From Paenibacillus sp. H1-7 (lineage in GTDB: Bacteria > Bacillota > Bacilli > Paenibacillales > NBRC-103111), in the NCBI RefSeq assembly GCF_022354825.1, contig NZ_CP031168.1, positions 7,306,501-7,370,500 on the forward strand: 64,000 nucleotides of DNA. Direction: 5' to 3'. Below are positions 43,523-51,504 of the stretch, one piece after another. The translations under genes and the position numbers were made by a program. The first letter of the stretch is position 1. Every line of letters starts with the position of its first letter. The notes under the pieces are model-generated. The model saw nothing but the letters and a program-made list of their open reading frames with translations. It did not search any database and was not told where the DNA came from.

Positions 43523-44461
43523 ATGTCCAATTTATTGAGCGAACTCACGACGGAACAACGCAATGAACATACGACCCACATCGACAGGCTCTCGTCCGAG
43601 CAGATCGTTGCCCTCATCAATGAAGAAGATAAGAACGTGACCATTGCCATTGAGCAAATAACGCCTTTCATCGCCAAAGCTGTGGATATCATTGTTGGCG
43701 CTTTCAAACGGGAAGGAAGATTGTTTTATGTCGGAGCCGGAACAAGCGGCCGTCTCGGCATCCTCGACGCATCGGAATGTCCGCCTACATACGGGACGAT
43801 CCCGTCCATGGTGCAGGGTATTATTGCAGGCGGCGACCAGGCGATAAAGGAATCGGTCGAAGGCGCTGAGGATAACCCGGAACTGGGAGCGCGGGACATG
43901 GATACCTACGGCGTCACCTCCCTGGATGTCGTAGTCGGCATAGCCGCCAGCGGCAGAACTCCCTATGTGCTCGGCGCAATGAAGCGCGCGAAAGAAATCG
44001 GTGCCAAAGTGATCGGCTTATGCAATAATGAACATACACCTATGGTACAGACCGCGGATTTAATGCTGGAGGCTGTTGTCGGACCGGAAGTCATTCTTGG
44101 CTCTACCCGTATGAAATCAGGCTCCGCTCAGAAGCAGATTCTGAACATTTTGACTACCGCCTCTATGATTCAAATGGGAAAAGTGTACGAGAATCTTATG
44201 GTCGACGTCATGCCTTCGAACGAAAAGCTCGTCTTCCGCGCTAAACGAATCATCAGCATGGCGACCGGAGCGTCGGAGGAAGCTGTCCATCAAGCGTTCG
44301 TCCAATCCGGCGGCCATGTGAAAACGGCTATCGTCATGATTTTGGCGCAGGTGGATTTTAACGGGGCGAAACAGCTGCTGGAGCAAACCAATGGTTTCGT
44401 ACGCCTGGCACTATTGCAGGCAGAAATGGAAGCAACGGAGCACATTAAGGGAGGAATGTAG
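43523..44461 (+). CDS. murQ: N-acetylmuramic acid 6-phosphate etherase
   Basis: A 312-residue SIS-fold enzyme that cleaves the lactyl ether of MurNAc-6-phosphate to GlcNAc-6-phosphate and D-lactate. Diagnostic motifs are YVGAGTSGRLGILDASECPPTYG and, later, GSTRMKSGSAQK, all intact. Length equals that of characterised MurQ (about 300 residues). AAGGAG lies just before the ATG. It leads a short operon with a GNAT gene that starts two bases later, and is divergent from murR. Confidence 0.95.
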   Translation: MSNLLSELTTEQRNEHTTHIDRLSSEQIVALINEEDKNVTIAIEQITPFIAKAVDIIVGAFKREGRLFYVGAGTSGRLGILDASECPPTYGTIPSMVQGIIAGGDQAIKESVEGAEDNPELGARDMDTYGVTSLDVVVGIAASGRTPYVLGAMKRAKEIGAKVIGLCNNEHTPMVQTADLMLEAVVGPEVILGSTRMKSGSAQKQILNILTTASMIQMGKVYENLMVDVMPSNEKLVFRAKRIISMATGASEEAVHQAFVQSGGHVKTAIVMILAQVDFNGAKQLLEQTNGFVRLALLQAEMEATEHIKGGM

Positions 44462-44462
44462 G

Positions 44463-45605
44463 ATGTTGGAAATTCGGACGGTCCGTCCGGAAGAGATGAA
44501 CGATGCCATTGCATTGTCGGATGCCGTATTCCGGGATTCGGAGCAGGTGTCCATGGGAACCGCGTTCCCGGACGTGTTCTCCACAAGCTTGGGACAATCG
44601 TACGGCGCGTTCGATAACGGAAAGCTTGTTTCCTTCATGGGCCTTGTGCCCGGTGTCATTCGTATCGGGCAAGCCCGCGTCAACGTGTATTTGCTGGGCT
44701 CGGTATGCACGCACACCGAACACCGCGGCCAAGGCTACGCCAGCCAAATTCTCGAGCGCATCTTCGAGCATATCGATAAAGCGGGAGCTTCCCTGCTGCT
44801 CGTATCCGGGGGACGCTCCTTGTACACTCGCGTCCATTGCCTTCCCTACGGGCAAATTCAGCGCTTCTCGCTGAATGCCGAGTCGACGGGGGAGCTGCAG
44901 GACAGCTCCGGACAGCTGACGCTGCGCGAGCTTGCGCCGACGGATTGGCTGCACCTGCACAAGCTGGCCGCAGCCCGGACCGCAGCCTTCGAGCAAAGCG
45001 TCTTTGATATCGCCAAGCTGATACAGAGCGAGGCGATCGTCAGCTGCATCAAGATGAAGCATCGCGTAGTGGTTGCCCAGAAAGCAGGCGTCCCTGTCGC
45101 CTACGCGGTCATTGCCGTTCCGAATCCGCCTTACACAAACAAGCGGACTCCGTTCGTTGTCGAGCATGCCGGTGATGCGCAAGCGATCGCCATGCTTGCA
45201 GACTATGCGCGTGAGCGATATGGATTGAGCGAAATTCGCGTCGCCGTATCCCCGCATGAAACCGGGCTGTTGGAAGCAATGGCGCCATTCGAATCGAAAA
45301 CGGAGAAAAACCAGGGAACGGTCAAGATCGTCAGCCTTCCACGCTTACTCGAGCAATTGCAGCCCTATTGGCAGAGCCATCCTGGAGCGGCGCAAGCTCT
45401 GCAATCGTTGTCGGCAGAAGCTCTGGAGGAGGACATGATCCGTCTTACCGTACACGGACAGTCCTTCACGCTGAATCCGCAGCAGGTCATCTCGCTCGTA
45501 TTCGAAGGCGAACTCCCATCGGAAGCCGATTCCCAGGCTGCTGCAGCGCTGTCAGCCCTGTTCCCGGTTCCGTTTCCTTTCACGGATGGGCTTAATTACG
45601 TGTAA
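44463..45605 (+). CDS. Large GNAT-family N-acetyltransferase coupled to murQ
   Basis: A 380-residue acetyltransferase. The acetyl-CoA motif V-TH-EHRGQGYAS lies at about residues 84-96; an Eis-like second half of about 230 residues follows without a clear catalytic motif of its own. The ATG at 44463 is one base past the murQ stop with GGGAGG 8 bases upstream, so it is translationally coupled. Context suggests an acceptor related to wall amino sugars, for example re-acetylating de-N-acetylated sugars, as reported for GlmA in Clostridium; that is inference. It ends without a terminator close by. Confidence 0.8.
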   Translation: MLEIRTVRPEEMNDAIALSDAVFRDSEQVSMGTAFPDVFSTSLGQSYGAFDNGKLVSFMGLVPGVIRIGQARVNVYLLGSVCTHTEHRGQGYASQILERIFEHIDKAGASLLLVSGGRSLYTRVHCLPYGQIQRFSLNAESTGELQDSSGQLTLRELAPTDWLHLHKLAAARTAAFEQSVFDIAKLIQSEAIVSCIKMKHRVVVAQKAGVPVAYAVIAVPNPPYTNKRTPFVVEHAGDAQAIAMLADYARERYGLSEIRVAVSPHETGLLEAMAPFESKTEKNQGTVKIVSLPRLLEQLQPYWQSHPGAAQALQSLSAEALEEDMIRLTVHGQSFTLNPQQVISLVFEGELPSEADSQAAAALSALFPVPFPFTDGLNYV

Positions 45606-45651
45606 ACGTATTTCTCGCACGTTCGCTCGGTTGGTTAACATCAATAGCCAT

Positions 45652-45691
45652 TAAAAAAAACAGCCGGAGACATGAGTATCATGTTCCGGCT
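45652..45691 (-). terminator. Terminator hairpin, copy 1 (minus polarity)
   Basis: AGCCGGA-CATGA / TCATG-TCCGGCT stem (45662-45691). On the minus strand a run of eight Ts follows. It would stop transcripts coming from the arabinofuranosidase side, 370 bases after the small Cys-rich gene ends. Copy 2 lies at 46002-46038. Confidence 0.75.
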
Positions 45692-45733
45692 CAGGCTGTT
45701 GATAAACCTGGCTTACCCGTTGTTTAGTTGCAA

Positions 45734-45912
45734 CGGACCGTAGATCCTTTATTTTACCCAAAATGGCTCAGTATGCAGGGTGATCGGACTCTAGATCCCT
45801 TATTTCGTGAAAATACACATGTTTCTCAGGTAAAACTAGCAAATAACGGACTCTCGGTCCGATCGCATTCCAAAAGCAGCATCATTTCAGGAAATAACGG
45901 ATCTCCTGTCCG
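45734..45912. repeat. Four-unit mirrored repeat cluster (21-bp units)
   Basis: Units CGGAC-N5-GATCC-TTATTT-like occur at 45734-45754 and 45785-45805 in plus orientation, and at 45841-45861 and 45892-45912 inverted. Spacing is 51, 56 and 51 bases, so the cluster is symmetric. Each unit is partly palindromic (for instance CGGACTCTCGGTCCG). It fills most of the 460-base gap 45606-46065; no gene is visible there. Confidence 0.75.
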
Positions 45913-46001
45913 ATCGATCTTCGTAAGGCTTGACTGGAGAGTGCCTCCACCAACCGAAATATATAATCAAAACACGAGTACCTAGGTATCTCAACAAGCC
46001 C

Positions 46002-46038
46002 AACCGGAGACATGAGTATCATGTTGTTCCGGCTTTTT
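46002..46038 (+). terminator. Terminator hairpin, copy 2 (plus polarity)
   Basis: It shares 22 bases exactly with copy 1 (46004-46025 equal to 45664-45685) and pairs CCGGA-CATGA with TCATG-TCCGG, followed by CTTTTT. It would stop plus-strand transcripts of murQ and the GNAT gene. Confidence 0.75.
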
Positions 46039-46065
46039 CTATTCTTGTCTTGGCAGGTCCGACAA

Positions 46066-46335
46066 TCATACCGCCCATCTCGAACCTCCTGGATAAGGGC
46101 ACCCTCGTTCCTTAAGCAGCGCCCGGACCTGCACGAAGCATCCGCAATGGCGGCATGTGTGCGAATCAAGCAGCGATTCACACTCCCGGCAGCGTACCAA
46201 TCTTTGCTCGTACACATCGTCCGGCACGCAATCGGATGGCGTGCGCCGCACGACGTCGGTCAGGCGGACGATTTGCTCCGCCGTGACTTCCATGGCGCCG
46301 GGACAGCCGCGGCACGGTGGCGTCGCCATAGCCAT
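46066..46335 (-). CDS. Small cysteine-rich zinc-ribbon-like protein
   Basis: An 89-residue protein with cysteine pairs CRGC near the start, CREC at about 50-53 and CRHCGC at about 62-67, and an ending GCPYPGGSRW. Such spacing suggests bound zinc. It resembles small Bacillales proteins of the DUF6171 kind, but I am only moderately sure. The ATG overlaps the arabinofuranosidase stop by one base (TGATG), so it is translated by coupling. No function is known. Confidence 0.65.
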   Translation of the reverse strand: MAMATPPCRGCPGAMEVTAEQIVRLTDVVRRTPSDCVPDDVYEQRLVRCRECESLLDSHTCRHCGCFVQVRALLKERGCPYPGGSRWAV

Positions 46336-47831
46336 CAACCTAGGGTCAGCAGGACCACGGACATCGGCGGCAGCACTGCGATTACCGCTCCGTTCCTCAG
46401 CTCCGCGCCCGTGAATTCCACCGCTTGCACGGCCGCCGGCTCCGCAAACGTGTTATGCGCGTTCATGCGCTCCGCCGTGACGATCCGCCCGGCAACATCC
46501 GACCCCGTACCGGCATCGGTCTCCGCTCCCCGCAGCTCCAACCGGACGGAGGCTTCCGCCTCATGATCGACGTTGCACAGCGTAATCCGCGTCCGCCCGT
46601 CCGTTCCTTTCGAAGCCGAGACGCTGATTTGCGGCAGCGTCGCCCCTTCATACGTATACGGCTCCGATTCCAGCACCCGTACATCCAGCAGCTCCGCATC
46701 CTGATGACCTTGGAACAGGTCGAACACATGATAGGTCGGCGTTGTCACCATAGCTCCGCCTTCCGTCAAAATCATCGCCTGAAGCACGTTGACCGTCTGG
46801 GCGATGTTGGCCATCTGCACCCGGTCGCAGTGATTGTTGAAAATATTCAGCGTCACCCCGGCGACCAATGCATCGCGCAGCGTATTTTGCTGGTACAGGA
46901 AGCCCGGATTCGTTCCCGGCTCAGGGTCGAACCAGGTGCCCCATTCGTCGACGATCATGCCGACCCGCTTCTCCGGATCATATTTGTCCATGATCGTCGC
47001 ATGCTTCGTAACCAGCTCATTCATCGCCTGCGCTTTGCGGATGGTCGTGAACCATTCGTGGACCTCGAAGTCGGTCGCCGAGCCCTTCTTCTGCCACACT
47101 CCCGGAACCGTGTAATAGTGCAGGCTCAAGCCGTGCATATGCCGGCCCGCCTCGCGCATGAGCACCTCGGTCCAGTTGTAATTAAAATCGTTCGCCCCGC
47201 CCGCGATTTTGTACACCTTGTTCTCGCCGAAATTGCGCACATACGTCTGAAACTGCCGGTATACGTCCGCATAATATTCCGGCCTCATGCTGCCGCCGCA
47301 GCCCCAGTTCTCATTGCCTACGCCAAAATATTTCAGCTTCCACGGCTTTTCCCGCCCGTTTCTTCTACGCCAATCGGCCATGGGCGACTCTCCGTCGAAG
47401 GTCATGTATTCGATCCATTCCTGCATTTCCTGCACCGTTCCGCTGCCCACGTTGCCGCAAATATACGGCTCGCAGTCCAGCAGCTCGCACAACCGCATAA
47501 ATTCGTGAGTTCCGAAATGGTTGTTCTCAACCAGTCCGCCCCAATGCGTGTTGACCATGCGCTTGCGGGTTTCCTTCGGCCCTACGCCGTCCTTCCAATG
47601 GTACTCGTCCGCGAAGCAGCCTCCCGGCCAACGAAGAGCCGGAATATTGACCTTCTTAAGCGCTTCCAGCACGTCGTTGCGGAAGCCTTCCGTATTCGGA
47701 ATCGGCGAATCCTCCCCTACCCAAATACCTTCGTAAATGCATCGCCCGAGATGCTCGGCGAAATGGCCGTAAATATTTTTGTTAATGGTGCCCCGGGTGA
47801 TGTCCGTGTTAATAACGATGCGAGTTGTCAC
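46335..47831 (-). CDS. Alpha-L-arabinofuranosidase (GH51)
   Basis: A 498-residue GH51 enzyme: acid/base Glu174 in GNENWGCGG and nucleophile Glu296 in VDEWGTW, plus the family segment RWPGGCFADEYHWKDGVGP. It removes terminal alpha-L-arabinose from arabinan, arabinoxylan fragments or oligosaccharides. There is no signal peptide, so it acts on imported oligosaccharides. The GTG at 47831 has GAAAGGG 9 bases upstream; longer ATG starts at 47852 and 47861 lack a ribosome site. A divergent regulator gene with a palindrome in between probably controls it. Confidence 0.94.
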   Translation of the reverse strand: MTTRIVINTDITRGTINKNIYGHFAEHLGRCIYEGIWVGEDSPIPNTEGFRNDVLEALKKVNIPALRWPGGCFADEYHWKDGVGPKETRKRMVNTHWGGLVENNHFGTHEFMRLCELLDCEPYICGNVGSGTVQEMQEWIEYMTFDGESPMADWRRRNGREKPWKLKYFGVGNENWGCGGSMRPEYYADVYRQFQTYVRNFGENKVYKIAGGANDFNYNWTEVLMREAGRHMHGLSLHYYTVPGVWQKKGSATDFEVHEWFTTIRKAQAMNELVTKHATIMDKYDPEKRVGMIVDEWGTWFDPEPGTNPGFLYQQNTLRDALVAGVTLNIFNNHCDRVQMANIAQTVNVLQAMILTEGGAMVTTPTYHVFDLFQGHQDAELLDVRVLESEPYTYEGATLPQISVSASKGTDGRTRITLCNVDHEAEASVRLELRGAETDAGTGSDVAGRIVTAERMNAHNTFAEPAAVQAVEFTGAELRNGAVIAVLPPMSVVLLTLG

Positions 47832-47910
47832 GAGAATCGTCCCTTTCTCCATGGTTTGCATACCAGAGTTTAATTAGATTAATAAATATGTAAATTTAAA
47901 TAACGAAAAC

Positions 47911-47930
47911 ATTAACAACTAATAGTTAAT
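47911..47930. promoter_or_regulatory. Inverted repeat between arabinofuranosidase and its divergent regulator
   Basis: ATTAAC-N8-GTTAAT lies 80 bases upstream of the arabinofuranosidase start. A plus-strand TTGACT with TATATT 16 bases later, before the regulator gene, may be its promoter. Candidate operator of the adjacent regulator. Confidence 0.5.
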
Positions 47931-48053
47931 CATACACGAAACCCTTTGACAAGTCTCTTTTGGCTTAACAATGTTGACTTTGTTGAATTTATGTTTATAT
48001 TAATTACATAGACAAGGTTTCATTTCTAGCCGAATGGGAAGAAGGAGCATCTT

Positions 48054-48959
48054 ATGCTAAAAGCTACAACAGACTCTGTTTATTTGCCCCTGTACGAGGC
48101 GCTGGCAAGCGAGGTTAGGCTTCGCATTGTGCAAATGCTGGCGGTACAGCCTATGAATATAAAAGAAATCGCCCATGAGCTCAAGCTGAGCAGCGCGATC
48201 ATCACGATGCATATCCGCAAGCTGGAGGCGGGCGGGCTCATCCGGACGCAGCTCGTCCGCAAAGAGGGCGGTACTCATAAAATGTGCTCCTTAGCCATAG
48301 AGCGCATCCAGATCGACCTTCCGCACAGCGGTACTCCGCAGCGGCATGTGTACGAAAGCGTCATTCCCATCGGGCACTACACGGAGTTCGACATTCATCC
48401 GACCTGCGGTCTTGCGACCAAGGAGAAGGTGATAGGGCAGTTCGACGATCCGCGGTATTTTATGGAGCCGGAACGGATGCATGCGCATATCCTCTGGTTC
48501 GGCAAAGGGTATGTAGAGTACCGCATTCCGAATTATCTGCTTCCCGGTCAGCAGCTGGAGGAGATCGAAATTACGATGGAGCTGGGCTCGGAAGCGCCGG
48601 GCGCGAACGACAATTGGCCGTCGGACATACGCTTTTACTTGAACAATGTGCCCCTCGGTCAATGGACCAGCCCCGGAGATTACGGAAGCAGCAGGGGACG
48701 GTATGCGCCGGACTGGTGGTGGACGGGACTGAATCAGTACGGACTCTTGAAGGTGATTCGCATTCAAGAGGACGGAACCTTCATCGACGGGCAGCTAATG
48801 TCGGAAACCGGCTTGGCCGACCTGCCGCTCGACCGCAATCATTGGACGTTGAGGCTTGCGGTGGAGGAGGATTCTACGCACGTCGGAGGCTTGACGATAT
48901 ACGGCGAAGGCTTCGGCAACTACAGCCAGGATCTGCTGTACCGCGTGTATTATCGCTGA
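48054..48959 (+). CDS. ArsR-like regulator with a C-terminal beta-rich sensor domain
   Basis: A 301-residue protein. Residues 10-75 form an ArsR-like winged helix (EALASEVRLRIVQML, MNIKEIAHELKLSSAIITMHIRKLEAGG). From residue 95 on, a Trp/Tyr/Gly-rich beta domain follows (EFDIHPTCGL, WPSDIRFYLNNV, WWWTGLNQYG), probably a jelly-roll ligand sensor for sugars. AAGGAG lies 7 bases before the ATG. It is divergent from the GH51 gene and is its likely regulator. The ligand is inferred to be arabinose-like. Confidence 0.82.
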   Translation: MLKATTDSVYLPLYEALASEVRLRIVQMLAVQPMNIKEIAHELKLSSAIITMHIRKLEAGGLIRTQLVRKEGGTHKMCSLAIERIQIDLPHSGTPQRHVYESVIPIGHYTEFDIHPTCGLATKEKVIGQFDDPRYFMEPERMHAHILWFGKGYVEYRIPNYLLPGQQLEEIEITMELGSEAPGANDNWPSDIRFYLNNVPLGQWTSPGDYGSSRGRYAPDWWWTGLNQYGLLKVIRIQEDGTFIDGQLMSETGLADLPLDRNHWTLRLAVEEDSTHVGGLTIYGEGFGNYSQDLLYRVYYR

Positions 48960-49005
48960 GCATAGTCGGCTGCGGCTACGGATTCAGCTGTAGGTTCAAC
49001 AACAA

Positions 49006-49056
49006 ACAGCGCCGGGAAAGAACATGAATTCATGTCCGTTCCTGACGCTGTCTTTT
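49006..49056 (+). terminator. Terminator of the ArsR-like regulator gene
   Basis: ACAGCG arms (49006-49011 with 49046-49051) enclose inner GGAA/TTCC and ACATGAATTCATGT pairing, followed by CTTTTC. It lies 47 bases past the stop codon. Confidence 0.7.
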
Positions 49057-49106
49057 CATTCTATGATCTTTCGATAGAGTGCTCTATATGCTTTTACGTC
49101 TTCCGT

Positions 49107-49523
49107 CTATACGTCTATCGAATACACGTAAAACCCGCTTCTTTTCTCCCAGCCTACCGACGACCAGAAGCCGTTCCCTGCCGCATTATCTTCTAGAACG
49201 AACAAGTGGCACTTGTCGATCCCTTCTTTGCGCAGCTGCTCCAGGCTCGTTTGCACCAGCTTGTTGCCGAGCTGCTGTTTCCGGCAATCCGGATGTACAG
49301 CCACGTGATAGATGTACCCTCTTCTGCCGTCATGCCCGCACAGAATGGTTCCGACAATTTGATGATCCTGCTCGCCAACGTAGCTTAAGCCCTTGTTTCT
49401 GTCTAAATAGCTCTCGATATTGTCCCGGGAGTCGGCATTGCTTAACGCTAGCCCCTCAATGCTTTTCCAAAGCTCTATCATTTGCTCGTAGTCGCGGATG
49501 GTCATTTCTCTGATCGTGATCAT
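49107..49523 (-). CDS. GNAT-family N-acetyltransferase
   Basis: A 138-residue single-domain GNAT. The acetyl-CoA loop VAVHPDCRKQQLGNKL (about residues 74-89) and the C-terminal segment NAAGNGFWSSVGW are typical of small-molecule or ribosomal acetyltransferases. AGAGGGG precedes the ATG. Its leader contains a terminator-like hairpin (49569-49617), which could attenuate expression. The acceptor is unknown. Confidence 0.85.
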   Translation of the reverse strand: MITIREMTIRDYEQMIELWKSIEGLALSNADSRDNIESYLDRNKGLSYVGEQDHQIVGTILCGHDGRRGYIYHVAVHPDCRKQQLGNKLVQTSLEQLRKEGIDKCHLFVLEDNAAGNGFWSSVGWEKRSGFYVYSIDV

Positions 49524-49568
49524 AACGGTTGTTCCCCTCTAGGTGATGTATACCATGCCTTTGCTGTG

Positions 49569-49617
49569 AAAAAAAAGCCGCCTATCCAATCGCGGAAGTC
49601 TCATTCCGCCGCAGGCT
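49569..49617 (-). promoter_or_regulatory. Terminator-like hairpin in the leader of the GNAT gene
   Basis: On the minus strand GCGGAA-N6-TTCCGC sits inside AGCC/GGCT pairing and is followed by eight Ts, 45 bases before the GNAT start. The only minus-strand gene it can affect is that GNAT gene, so it is a candidate attenuator. A weak -10 TATGAT lies about 60 bases upstream. Confidence 0.55.
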
Positions 49618-49756
49618 GCTCGATGTACACTCTTTTGTATCCCTACAGTTATCATACTGCAAAATTCATGCCAATAACAGACTGGTAATTAATTTCTTAT
49701 CGCCGATAATGGGTATATGTCCGAACAAAACAAAAGTTGGAAGCGGAGGTATGAAA

Positions 49757-50797
49757 ATGAAAGTCGGAACTGCACGCACAATGGCGACAGAATGGGTTAT
49801 ACGGCAGGCCAGCCGGGAGGCAGGATTTATCGGGGCCTATTTCAGCGGATCGACGACAGGACTGCCCGATGATGCGGAGCTGTCGGCCTCCTCCGATATC
49901 GATGTCATGATCGTCACGGATCAAACCGAACCCCCGCTCAAGCTCGGGAAGTTTACGTACCGAGGCACGCTTGTAGAAGCAACGTACTTGTCGTTGAAAG
50001 AGCTCTCCTCTACTCAGGAGGTGCTCTCATCCCATCATTTGGCGAGCAGCCTTCGTCTCGATACGATCATCGCCGACCCGACAGGACAGCTGCGCAGCCT
50101 GCAAAGCGAGGTATCGCGCCATTTTGCCGAGTCGGTCTGGGTGCGGCGACGGTGTGTGAATGTGCTGCACAAAATCGAAAGCGGACTGCGTAACACGGAT
50201 AATTCCGCGCCTCTGCACGATCAAGTGACGTCATGGCTATTCCCAACGGGAATCACCACGCATGTGCTCCTGTTAGCCGCACTACGCAATCCAACGGTAA
50301 GACTCCGCTACCTCGCCGCACGTAATGTGCTGCAAGAGTACGGCTTGGACAGCGTATACCCGGAGCTGCTGGGGCTGCTCGGCTGCGCCCATCTGACACC
50401 GAAGCGCATAGAGCAGCATGTCGACGGGCTCGCCCGAACCTTCGATGCCGCTGCGGCCGCAGCCAAGACGCCTTTCTTTTTCAGCACGGACATCTCCCCG
50501 GTATCTCGGCCCATCGCTATCGACGGGAGCTACGAGCTGATTCGGGCCGGCAACCATCGCGAGGCGATATTCTGGATCGTCGCCACCTACGCGCGCTGCC
50601 ACAAAATATTGGCCGCCGATGCGCCGCATTTGCAGCATGAGCTCGCTCCGGCATTCGAAGCCGTCATCGCCGATCTTGGCATTGCCACAAGCGATGCACG
50701 TAAACGCCGAGCCGACGAAGTCATCCGTTTCCTTCCCAAGCTGCGGGAAACTGCTGAGGCGATTATGCTGGCCAACCCGGACATCGTGAACAAGTAA
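49757..50797 (+). CDS. Nucleotidyltransferase-fold protein
   Basis: A 346-residue protein whose residues 25-55 show the nucleotidyltransferase pattern YFSGSTTG then SSDIDVMIVTD (GS and DxD). The remaining 280 residues are helical, as in aminoglycoside-type or tRNA-like NTases with unknown acceptor. The ATG at 49757 lies 7 bases after GGAGG; an ATG six bases earlier is too close. Monocistronic. It could modify an antibiotic or protein, but no substrate is implied by neighbours. Confidence 0.72.
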   Translation: MKVGTARTMATEWVIRQASREAGFIGAYFSGSTTGLPDDAELSASSDIDVMIVTDQTEPPLKLGKFTYRGTLVEATYLSLKELSSTQEVLSSHHLASSLRLDTIIADPTGQLRSLQSEVSRHFAESVWVRRRCVNVLHKIESGLRNTDNSAPLHDQVTSWLFPTGITTHVLLLAALRNPTVRLRYLAARNVLQEYGLDSVYPELLGLLGCAHLTPKRIEQHVDGLARTFDAAAAAAKTPFFFSTDISPVSRPIAIDGSYELIRAGNHREAIFWIVATYARCHKILAADAPHLQHELAPAFEAVIADLGIATSDARKRRADEVIRFLPKLRETAEAIMLANPDIVNK

Positions 50798-50830
50798 TAA
50801 GGACTCGACACGCATGCTAAATCGCGTTCC

Positions 50831-51259
50831 TTACACCCTCCCGTGATAGTGATAAGGGACGGTGCCGCCCGGTTTTATTTTCAATGTATCAGGCAGGTAA
50901 GGCATGAGTTCATTGGCCGTATGCAGATCCATCCACCTCACTTCTTCAATGTCGTTGTCCGGATCCAAAATGCTCATGTCCCCGCCTACGATATTAGCCA
51001 AGAAAGTAAACATGATCGCGTGATGTCCCCTCTCTTCGAACAACGCCTCTCTGACCGAATACAGACCGGCGATCTCAATATCATAGCCGGACTCTTCCTT
51101 TGCTTCACGTATGGCGGCTTGCTCCAGCGTCTCTCCTTCCTCTACAGCGCCGCCCGGGATGCTCCAATAGGAGGAGTCTCCTTTTTGATTTCTCACCATT
51201 AGTATTTTTTCATTGGACGAATCGAATATTAATGCGCATGCCACATTCACTCTAATCAC
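50831..51259 (-). CDS. Nudix hydrolase
   Basis: A 142-residue Nudix protein with the intact box GGAVEEGETLEQAAIREAKEESG-like motif at about residues 36-58. Such enzymes hydrolyse nucleoside diphosphates linked to other groups. The GTG at 51259 lies 8 bases after GGAGG; the open frame reaches 51289 but overlaps that site. Monocistronic, convergent with the nucleotidyltransferase gene. Substrate not predictable. Confidence 0.88.
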   Translation of the reverse strand: MIRVNVACALIFDSSNEKILMVRNQKGDSSYWSIPGGAVEEGETLEQAAIREAKEESGYDIEIAGLYSVREALFEERGHHAIMFTFLANIVGGDMSILDPDNDIEEVRWMDLHTANELMPYLPDTLKIKPGGTVPYHYHGRV

Positions 51260-51420
51260 CTGGCGCACCTCCAAAAATAATGACGACACAAAACAAACAT
51301 AAGCAGACTGCCGCAGCAGCCCGTCCGTTACATAATCGACCGGTTATTTTATCGTACCATAAAGCTCCGCCCGAGTGCTCCCTGCTTTTCATATTTCCGC
51401 ATGCCAAGCACAATGCTTAC

Positions 51421-51490
51421 AAAAGAAAAAATCCGGGGATAGGTTCCCGCGGATTTTCCTAGAAGCGCTGCGGTTCGTCAGCGCAGCGGT
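51421..51490 (-). terminator. Terminator region of the LplABC-type operon
   Basis: On the minus strand AAAATCCG / CGGATTTT (51428-51457) is followed by TTTTCTTTT. A second hairpin, CGCTGCG/CGCAGCG, lies just before it near 51466-51490. Confidence 0.75.
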
Positions 51491-51504
51491 ATGGACTTAA
51501 TCTC

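Noticed and set aside
45734..45912. The four repeat units as a CRISPR array
   Set aside because: Units are only 21 bp, alternate in orientation, differ from each other, and no cas gene is present.
46425..47873. A 482-codon open frame antisense to the GH51 gene
   Set aside because: It lies wholly within a gene with intact catalytic motifs, has no ribosome site and reads as Arg/His-rich non-protein-like sequence.
49569..49617. T-box leader for the GNAT gene
   Set aside because: The TGGNACC-type antiterminator and specifier stem are missing and the leader is too short.
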